Assembly (NCBI GenBank): GCA_018287875.1
Contig: JAGVVL010000002.1
Coordinates: 2,728,001 to 2,792,000 of the forward strand
From: Nigrospora sphaerica
Taxonomy: Eukaryota > Ascomycota > Sordariomycetes > Amphisphaeriales > Apiosporaceae
Length of the DNA stretch: 64,000 bases
Direction: 5' to 3'
Shown: positions 55,372-64,000 of the stretch, one piece after another
Layout of the letters: every line of letters starts with the position of its first letter
How positions within the stretch are numbered: position 1 is the first letter of the stretch
Notes under the pieces: generated by a model
The model's database searches: none
Told to the model about the DNA's origin: nothing
Seen by the model: the letters and a program-made list of their open reading frames with translations, nothing else
Program-made: the position numbers and the translations under genes

Positions 55372-58038
55372 ATGGCCGCGGGTGGTTCGGCCGCTGACGG
55401 GCAGCCCGGTAGCAGCGAGAGAGGCTCCGCACTCGAACAAAGAAAAATCCTGATCCTCTACGGCTCCGAGACGGGCAACAGCCAGGAAGCTGCCGAGGAC
55501 CTTGAGCGCCTTGCGCTGCGTTTGCATTTTGAAACCTATCTCTCCGAGTTGAACGATGTTAAGCCTGTACGTCTCCAGATCTCCATATCGTCTGCCTACC
55601 TACCCGCTTCGCTCCCGGGGGGGGGGGCGAACCCTAAGATACCTGCGTTCCGACTTCGTACGGAAAGCAAGTGCCAAACGCAGCGGCCCGGGCCCGTTTG
55701 GCACGTGGATGCCTTCCCGTGGCATCCCTCCGCATACTCGCACCCCCGCCGATTTGCACTTTGCTGATTGCGCTGTCCCTCAGGTGACTTTGACCCAGTA
55801 TCCGCTGGTCATCATCGTCCTTTCCACAACTGGTCAGGGTGATCTGCCCAAGAACGCCTTGGTCTTTTGGAAACAGCTTCTAAACCGGCACCTGCCACCA
55901 ACGTGCCTTCGCCATGTGAACTTTACCACTTTCGGTCTGGGGGACAGCTCGTACTTGAAGTAAGTCGGCCCGGATGCCCTTCTTCACCAACCGTTTTCCA
56001 TTCCACATAGCACCATTGTAGCCTTCCAACATCACGTCCCAACTTCAGATCCCAATAGATTGGCTGTTCAATCCTTTGTCACTTCTTGGTCAATTCTTTC
56101 TTATCTGACGTCCTCCGGCAGATTCAACTGGGCTGCCAGAAAATTGCACAAGCGCCTGGAGCAGCTAGGAGCTACCGAGTTCTTCCCACGTGGAGAAGCC
56201 GACGAGCGGCACGACGAAGGGTAAGTCAAACCCCGCCTGGTCCGCCTCTGACAGCGTGAAGCTAAGTCCCCGCCAGTATCGACGGAGCGTACCTGCCGTG
56301 GTCCCTGAGCCTACGCACTCATCTCCTGTCGGAATATCCTCCCCCGGAGGGCCTCGAGCCAATTCCGCTTGGCGTCTGTTTACCACCCAAGATCCTGCTC
56401 GAGCTGGCGGGTATGGTTCAGCTCGGTATGGTGGACGAACTCCGGCCTGACACGGCCGAAGAGCCCCAGCTCAACAAGGCGGACCGGCCCCCCCAGCCCG
56501 ACATCGCGGACTGCCAGTCCCGGTCCGGCATGGCGGACGAGCAGTTCCATCTCAAGGCAGCTCAGTTCAGTCACGTGGATCAAGAGGCTTCTCAGAGGAA
56601 GGAGCAGGAGTTGATGGAGGAACGGGACGAGCCAACTAACTCATCCAAGTTTGCCCGCCTGTCTGAATCCACTACGAGTGCGATTAGTGGTGGCATCGAC
56701 ATTCTCGACCGACCCAATATGCTCAAGGACGCCCCATCAAAGTATTTTCTCGAGGACAGCCCCTCCGAGGCGAAACCCCCAACACCAACACTCCTGCCCA
56801 TCCCCGATGCCGTGCATGTTGTTGTCGAGCAGAACCAGCGTGTCACTCCTGAGAGCCATTGGCAAGATGTCCGTTTGCTGACCTTAAATGTCACTGGGAA
56901 TGAGCCAGACGTGCTTTTAAATACTGAGGTCGGTGATGCCGTCATGATCTATCCCAAGAACTTTCCAGCAGACGTCCAGGCCTTGATCGACCACATGGGA
57001 TGGAACGAGGTTGCGGATAAACCCTTTATCCACTACTCCAGAAGGAAGGATGGGATTGCTATCGAGCATGTTCCCAGGCACTGTTATGCGTTTCCTCGAA
57101 GCACGCTTCGCGACCTCTTACTTTACAACTACGACATTACCGCGATCCCAAAGCGCAGCTTCTTCGATCATATACAGGCCTTCACTGAAGACGCGACGCA
57201 TAAGACGAGGCTCGCTGAGTTTGCCAACCCGGCTTTCACTGATGAGTTTTGGGACTACACTTCGCGGCCCCGACGGTCGATTTTGGAGGTCCTCTTCGAC
57301 TTTCCCTCGGTCAGAGTACCCTACCAGTGGACCCCTTCCATCTTCCCCATAATCCGTGGCCGGCAGTACAGCATTGCGAGTGGTGGCCCACAGGTGAGGG
57401 AGGTTGATGGCTCCATTACTCGTATCGACCTGTTGGTGGCCTTGGTCAAATACAAGACGATTCTGCGGAAGACGAGACAAGGCCTTGCCTCGAGGTATAT
57501 CGAGACACTGGCGCCGGGCACCCCTATGCACATCAGCATAGTAACGCACCAGCACCCACCTATAGATTCCTTGCACCTGTTACGCCTTCCGCAACCAATT
57601 CGCGCTCCCTCGCTCGGTGTGCCCGTACTTGCCATTGCCACAGGCACGGGCATTGCACCCGTACGGTCGTACTTCTCAGAGAGACACTACTTGGACCCGA
57701 CTTCACGCAACATTCTGTTCTACGGGGGGCGGAACAAGAAAGCCGATTTCTACTTTGCCGACGAGTGGAGTGTCATGAATGTGGAGGTGTACACGGCCTT
57801 CTCGCGTGACCAAAAGCAGAAAATCTACGTCCAAGATGTGATTCGACGAGAGTACCAGAGAATCTGCGATCTCTTCAACCATGGTGTCATACTCTGTTTG
57901 TGTGGCAGCGCTGGTAAGATGCCCACGGCTGTTAGAGGGGCTCTCCGTGATGCTCTCATATGTGGCGGCTTGGCGGAAACGGAGGCAGCTGCCCAGTCGT
58001 TTTTGGAGAGAACATACATTTGGGAAGAGGTTTGGTGA
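55372..58038 (+). CDS. tah18: NADPH-dependent diflavin oxidoreductase, Tah18/NDOR1-like
   Basis: Passes electrons from NADPH through FAD and FMN to Dre2 in cytosolic iron-sulfur cluster assembly. Four exons (55372-55566, 55784-55959, 56122-56220, 56277-58038) give 743 aa. Introns are 217, 162 and 56 nt. The FMN-binding flavodoxin domain has ILYGSETGNSQEAAEDLERLA at about 27-47, VLSTTGQGDLPKN and FGLGDSSYLKFNWAARKLHKRL, the last restored across exons 2-3. FAD-domain motifs are RQYSIASG and the RSILEVLFDFPSV region. NADPH-domain motifs are ATGTGIAPVRSYF, ILFYGGRNKKADFYF, KIYVQDVIR and CGSAGKMPTAV, ending YIWEEVW. It is longer than yeast Tah18 (about 620 aa) because of an extra acidic, Ser-rich linker at about 205-335 between the FMN and FAD domains. 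Confidence 0.95.
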
Positions 58039-61000
58039 GCGTCGATGGATGGTTGCTATTCGAAGCACAGGAGGCGCATGGTGCATTAATGGGCAAGCTT
58101 CTCGAGGTCTCCTTGGGGAGAGGGGTATATTTTACCAGAACAATGGAACTGCCATATGCAGGATTGTAGCCGGTGGGCATCACAGCACTTTTCGGCAGCG
58201 CTATAAGTGGAATGGGGACTGGCAGAGAGACGTGGCGAGGCAGAGCATAGCGTGAGTTGGACGCGCTCTAGCGTTGATGGAGAGAATGGAAATGGCAGTT
58301 GTTGTTACAGTGGCGGCCCTGAGAAGGCGGGTTGCAGGCTTCGTACGACGGAGGATGATGTGGGCTGTGAACAGCTGGAGTCAAGACTGGCGTTTCAATT
58401 TGTAGATTTGCTAATGTACAAGGGCTGTAGAGGCAACTTAGGGTTGCCATGTGCCGTGGGCCAAGGGAATGCTTGGTTTTGGTGAGTTTGAGGCAATCCG
58501 GCTGGCGTTGGGTCAAGCCTAGCGATGACTTCAGCACTTGGCTGAGGGAAAGATTTTGTCAGCAGCAGAGGTACACTGAATGTTATATAGTGTATAGTTT
58601 GATTTACTGTACAAATTTTACAAAGCAAACGGAGCTCATGGCTTTCACCGTATGTGGCGTCTATTACACACTTGACACGAGCTGTGTCCCCTGGCGATGT
58701 AGATTTGCTAGGGGCCATTGTGCGGCTGGCCACTGCTCATGGAAGAGAAGGGGGGTGCTCGGAGCAACTCGCGGACAGTGTTGGCCGGCCGTGGCGGACG
58801 AACCGGCACATACGGGATGAGACAGGCACAAGCGAAGAAGCAAGCAGGAGCAGAGGGTGGCTGGTGGGAGAAGAAAGGAAGAGGAGAAAAGAAAAGAGGC
58901 AGACAGGCGCTCTTGGGCGGGCGTGAAACCAGACTCGGACCCTGGCAGCACTGGGCCCGCCTTGTGTCGGAGAAGGGACGAAAGGCGTCGTCGGCTCGCC
59001 CGTAGGGAGCCATGTCTGAAGCCCGTGGCGGGAGGCCCGGCGTCCCCGGGTGAAGCAGCCCCTCGGCCCTGGATAAAGCCCAGGATGCTGACCGTCCGGA
59101 ACGGGAATGGGCCGTCAGCAAGCAGAAAGCGGTATGCGGGGAGGGCGTTGGGATTTCTTGGGGATGAGAAGTTCCAGGCTCTCGTGGGTGATGCATTTGC
59201 ACGCGCGCGACAGGCGTGAGTATGCGCCTAAGAGGATTAGCTACACCCATGCGAGGCCTCGGAAGGGACTCCTTCCGCAGCGAGAGCACACCATTTCGGA
59301 CCCGGGCGTGCGGTACCGTTTCCAGCGTAAATGATGCCCCCCCGCCCCGGCGAGACAGAGGTATCAAAAGGGATTTGGCCCGGTTCAACGGGCGGAGCGT
59401 CTGCGCTGCAATACGGAAAAGGCGCAACCGCTCCTACCGAACCGGGGAGAAGACGCGCACATGCAGAACACTACTAACCCGAGTTGGACGCGAGAGACGG
59501 CGACGCTCATACACAGATCAATCGGCGAACAACTGCTCAAAGGCACCACCGAAGAACCAGCCCGCTGGGGACTCGGTCGACGGTGGTTTTTTTTTCCGCC
59601 CTCTTTTTCTCTCTCAAAGCACGGCGCCCCCCGAATCGGCAAGAAGGAGGATGGACCAGGTTCCAAACGGGATTCCCGACTCGTGATCATACGGGGAGGG
59701 GATCGGTGACGCAGATTGCGGCGGGGCCCTGAACTCTCCCCTCCATGGATCTCAGATGATAAGGTACGCATACCACGTACCCACGAGTTTCGGCGTAAGT
59801 GCCACGGGAGAGAGAGGAGGGCGGGGGGACAAACCGGGGATGGTGGTGTGCCACGCGGGTGGCGGCAGACAGCAAGGAGACAAGGGGGGAGGGATCCAGA
59901 ACACTGAGTGCTGACGGGATGCCTGACGAGCCTGAAAATGGACGCCGTGGGGTTCAGAAGCGACATGGGGACGTTGAGGGCAAACGGTGACGCCAAGAAG
60001 CGGGACGTCCAGCTCACATAAAAGTACGAGAGGAGGAAGCGCTTACATTGATGATATGATATGTGTACCCTAGCCTGCCACCCGCCCTTCTTACTCTCTT
60101 TCTCTCTCTCCCTCTCCCCATCGCTTTCGTTTCCATGAAGGCATATTTAGAAAAGGAAGTATTTCGTACCCGGGCGGCGAGGCGTTGTTTTTTTGTTCTT
60201 GTTTCTACGTCCCGTCTCAATACGTGCTCGCCCCGGTGAGGGGCGGCGGCGACACCCGGTCCGTACACCCGCCCGCCCGTCCGCGCCCCCTCTCGGCCTC
60301 TCGTCAGTGGCTGGCTTTTTGCCTGCGGGATCCCCCACCCCACCCCGTGTAAAATCGGCAGGGTACTTTCTGGCGAGACACGTATGGAGGTAAAGTAAAG
60401 TAGGGTGGTTTTTGCGGGAGGGCCACACCGGCATCGCCGCCGGTCTCGGACGGAACAACGTGTGCTGGACCCCTGGTTTCATCCCACGATGTCGTCGCGG
60501 GCAGGTCTAGACGAGCTGCTGACCCGAAAGGGGGGGCCACGCCGAGGCCGACAAGGGTCTCATCAAACCCCTTGGCTTCTTTCATCCCCCCCCGGGGCAC
60601 GTCAGCAACAAGCCGGGCCGTCAGCGACATCCAGGCCTCGACGAGTCGGCGAACCAAGGGAAAGCAAGTTTTGGTATGATTGGCGAAGGCCCGGCGGCCC
60701 CGCCTCCAATCTTTCTCACTCGAGGACCGGGGGATGGGCTTGACGAGGTCGGAGCTGCGAGTCTCGTGATCCGGGGAGGGGGCCCTCCACGGTCGTCAGC
60801 AGGCAGAGAGCCCTGGGTGGTTCTACGGTAGGGAAAAAGAGATCATGTGTAAATACTTCTTAAGATAGGGAGAAAGAATATTGGCTGGGCCTTGAGGAAT
60901 CATGGAGATGCGGCTAGTCGATACATTAAAAAAAAACCGTTACCACCCAAAGAGGAGGGGAGGGGAGGTCGCTGTATGTGTATGCATCTGCCCTCCGGGG

Positions 61001-61255
61001 CCGTCCAGCAAGAGCCGGCAGGCAGTCAGGCGAACCAAATATGTCATCGCGTCGTGAAAGGTGTAAAATACCCAGAACCAGAAGAGAAAGATACGAGGCA
61101 AAGAAGAAGAAGAAGAAGGAGAAAAAAAAAGACGTGACAGGCCTAAATTGTACATTTCCCGTTTTTTGGTCTAGTGCTTGTTGTTCGCCATGCGCCCTCG
61201 CGTCCCTGGCCTTGGACGTCGTTCCCTCGCCTTTAGCCGCCGAGCTCAACAAAGC
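58039..61255. other. Convergent intergenic region (3.2 kb)
   Basis: 3' flanks of the diflavin reductase (+) and the surface-protein gene (-). A CT-rich stretch at about 60085-60130 and a GAA/A-rich repeat at about 61098-61130 stand out. Long overlapping frames at 58700-59430 have no credible protein character. Confidence 0.5.
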
Positions 61256-63718
61256 TCAGCCGAATAACTGCCCCCAAAACCCAGCGCCGGTCGCTATGCA
61301 TGACGCCATGATCCATAAATCCCAGGCGGGGCCGGGCCGGGCGCCCGTGTTCTTGGGCTCGTCGGTCGGGGCGCTAAGGGCCGGCGTGTCGCCCGGGCTC
61401 GCCGTCTCCCGGGGCGCGAGCACCGTCGTGGTGGCGTAGGGCTGGGCAAAGGTCAGCGTCGACGCCGCGACGCCGCCGGGGCCGATGGTCAGCGTCTGCC
61501 CGGCCACGACGACCGTCGTCAGCGGCGCGTTGGGCCCCACCGTGTACGTCGTGCCGTGCACCACGACGGCCGTCGAGCCCATCTCGGTCACGGTCGCGCC
61601 GCCGATGATCTTGAACGTCGTCGAGCCGGCCTCGGCGCCGGGCCCGCCGATGGTTGTCGAGCCGTCGATGACGACGCCCTGCGGCCCCAAGGTCACGGTG
61701 CTGCCGCCAACCACCTTGGTCGTCGTCCCGTTGACGATGACGCCCGCCGGCCCGCCCACCGCCGCCGTACCGCCTTCCGCCTTGGTCGCCGGGCTTGCGT
61801 CGCCCCCGTACGTGAACGAGGTGCCGCGAATGACGGCCACCGACTTGCCGATGGCCGTCATCAGCTCGCCGCCCACAACGGCCATTTGCGTCGCCCCCTC
61901 GGGGGCGGCCAGGGGGATGGCGTGGTGCGGAAACGAGATGCCTTGGGGCCCCACCATGATTTGCTGCCCCTGGACCACGGCCGTGACCGGGGTAGGGCCG
62001 ATGGTGAAGACGGTGTTGTCGATGCGCGCCGTCGACGGGCCGTACACCACCTCCATGCCCTCGACCGTCGTGGTAAGGGGCGCCGGCATGAAAACGCCTC
62101 CGGTAAACGGCCGCGTGACCGTGGCGCCCGCCCCGACGACCTGGCTCGGGTTGATCACAAACGTGTCGGTTCCTACCACGGCCGTCGACGTCTTGCTTTC
62201 GGGGTCGTCCACAAACGTCTGCCCGTTGATAATGACCTGCGTCGTCCGGATCACGACCGTCACCGAGGTCGGCGATGGCTTGGGGCCTGTTCCGGGTTGG
62301 TTCGGTGGCGGCGGCGGAGGCGGAGGCGTCGGTGCTGGCGCTCCGTCTGATCGAGGCGTTCCTTGCACTGGTGATTGTGGTGCCGCCGGTGTTTCCTCTC
62401 CATAACTGGGCGGGGTGAATCCTCCAGCGTCGCTGTCGTCGTTCCCATTGCCGCCATCACCACTGCCGCCACTGTTCTGGCCGCCGCCGACAACTGCCGT
62501 TTGATGTTCGATGTGCCTCGACTGCTCGTTGCCCATGCCGTAGTTGGGCCCCGGGGTGGTGGTGAAAACGACGGCCGGGTTTTTGTCCGTTGTCCACATG
62601 ACAACCGTCGGTCTCGCGTGGACGTATGTAGTACCGGCCGGCACGGAGCCGTATACCTCGGTCATGGTGGGCGCCGCCCGGCCGTCAGTCTTGGTCATCT
62701 CGGACGCTATGCCCGTACATGGTGTCGCAAGGAGGGGAAACGGGGGCGTATAGTCGATCGGGTTGCCCATCCACGTGATGGTGGACGTGTGTATGACGGA
62801 GATTTTGGTGACGGTACCATCGTCGCTCTTGGCCTCACACTCGCCTGCCGGGTTCAGACCCAAGTCTAAGCCGATGGAAGGCAACGGGAGAACGCCGGTG
62901 ATGCCGGGGAGGCCGAGGCCGAGGCCGGTGTTGTTAAGAAACCAGTTCTTGGTATTGGGCGGCGGCTTCCAGACCTCGGTGGGCGTGGGTACCAAACCCG
63001 TCACCAACGTGACGAGACCGTCCACCAATGAGTGCACCTCCGAGGTCAGTGAGGGAGGGATGAAGCCACGGGACGCGTTGAGCCATGGGATCGGCTGCAG
63101 CCCGCCAAGGCCCCCCGCAGGCGTCGGCGCAGTTGACCTCGAGTCATTTGTCGAAGAGTCGGGGCCGGCGTGCGATGTTGCCGACCCGGGCACCGGCAGG
63201 GGCAACGGCAGAGGCGCCGGCGTAGGCAGAGGCAAGGGCAGGAGCGACAGCGGCAGTGGTAAAGGCGCCAGCGGCTCGGCATCCGGCGAAGCAAGTGCAG
63301 CGACTCCAGACGGCGTGGAGCGGGTAGAGAGTCCAGGCGGCAGGGAGCTGGTTGAGAGTCCAGGCGGCAAGGAGTTGGTAGAGAGCCCAGACGGCGTCGA
63401 GCTGGAAGAGTGGCCGGCGTCGGCGTATACCGTGATGGGAACGGACGGCGGTGCCGACTCCTGCGAGGACTCTGGCGTGGGCGCGGAGACTACCTCGCTG
63501 GTCGAGCTGCCGCTGCTGTTGTTGTTATTGTCGAGCTGGAGCCTCCTACGTTCAATGGGGCCCACACGAGGCTCTGGGAGTCAAAGCTAGGATGAGCGCA
63601 TGTTCTCAGGCGGACGGGGGCGCGGCGAGGATCTCATCGACGCACCTGTTCGGGCGGCGTAGACTCCATGAGCACAGCTGGCTGCGAGGCAGAGCAGCGT
63701 GTAGTCTACCAGCAACAT
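61256..63718 (-). CDS. Secreted Pro/Thr-rich cell-surface protein with beta-repeat region
   Basis: Function unknown. Exon 1 (63718-63646) encodes a signal peptide, MLLVDYTLLCLAASCAHGVYA, and joins exon 2 (63573-61256) by a 72-nt intron (GTGCGT..CCCAG, TTTGAC branch), giving 796 aa. After a Ser/Thr/Pro-rich segment with Leu-Pro repeats (PLPLPLSLLPLPLP) comes a region with few charged residues. A polyproline run of ten separates this from a C-terminal half of about 290 residues made of short beta-prone units repeating xTxxIGP.GV or VxVxGTTxxV, a style seen in fungal wall glycoproteins. The C-terminus (WDLWIMASCIATGAGFWGQLFG) is hydrophobic and could be a GPI-attachment signal, although no clear small-residue omega site is obvious. 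The first exon is inferred from frame, splice sites and signal-peptide character. Confidence 0.75.
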
Positions 63719-64000
63719 GGCGGCCGGGATCGGGCAGAAGGGAGCGCCAAGCCGTGTTCACCCAGCGTTGCGCCGGACGGTCGATGGCAAGACAGATGGG
63801 ATTGTCGACATCTGGGGGGGTTATCGGGAAACGGACGCGAGGCAGGTTATCAGCCGGGCAACCAAAGCGTCTCCGGAGCGAGCTGGCGATGCTGTACTGC
63901 GGCAAAAAATAAGCTGGCGCAGTACGAAACGATGCTACCCTCATCCACCTCGGGCCCAAAACCACCCCCGGCAGCTGGCCTCGTTGCGAACAGGCCCGTG
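63719..64000. other. Upstream flank of the surface-protein gene
   Basis: Promoter-side sequence to the window end; no gene seen. Confidence 0.5.

Noticed and set aside
58708..59427. 239-codon minus-strand frame downstream of the diflavin reductase gene
   Set aside because: Low-complexity Pro/Arg/Phe composition, no domain and no conserved motif; fits random open sequence in GC-rich 3' flank.

Overview
This window looks like nuclear DNA of a filamentous ascomycete, most likely a Sordariomycete. Genes carry many short introns of about 50 to 300 nt with GT..AG ends and CTAAC/CTGAC-like branch sites. Coding sequence is GC-rich, the nuclear tRNA gene has an intron, and TSS-proximal pyrimidine tracts precede some genes. 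The arginine-specific carbamoyl-phosphate synthase gene carries the fungal arginine attenuator peptide uORF. No prokaryotic features, CRISPR arrays or intact transposons were seen. All exon/intron models were built by hand from frame continuity, splice consensus and family sequence knowledge.

Layout, 1-22 kb: 3' part of a GH76 mannanase (+); an intron-containing tRNA-Pro (-); an RNF216/TRIAD3-like RBR ubiquitin ligase with a hydrophobic insert inside its IBR domain (+); the peroxisomal multifunctional beta-oxidation enzyme FOX2/MFE-2 (-, 5 exons); a TDA10/glycerate-kinase-like P-loop kinase (+); an ECM11-domain protein (-); a full-length ABCC transporter (-, 6 exons); FKBP12 (-, 7 tiny exons).

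22-38 kb: a stretch of about 7.9 kb with no supportable gene, then an MSB2-type signalling mucin with eight tandem repeats (+), and an ACS/Dal5-type MFS permease with a 22-nt micro-exon (+).

38-64 kb: an F-box/WD-like/UIM protein (+); the arginine CPSase small subunit with its attenuator uORF split over three exons (-); ETF beta subunit (-); an ARFGAP1/Gcs1-type Arf-GAP (-); an Sbp1-like RRM-RGG-RRM protein (-); a Tah18-type diflavin reductase (+); a secreted Pro/Thr-rich surface protein with a probable GPI-like tail (-, reaching near the window end).

The genes are mostly unrelated housekeeping and cell-surface functions, not a biosynthetic cluster. Two loose functional links are visible. 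FOX2 and ETF-beta both serve fatty-acid oxidation; FOX2 has a CCTCGG inverted repeat upstream and ETF-beta a single CCTCGG. GH76, MSB2 and the terminal surface protein all concern the cell wall or surface. The most notable items are the intron-split attenuator peptide with a 13-nt exon, the membrane-segment insertion in the RBR ligase, the CCTCGG dyad upstream of FOX2, and the long gene-free interval at 22.4-30.2 kb.
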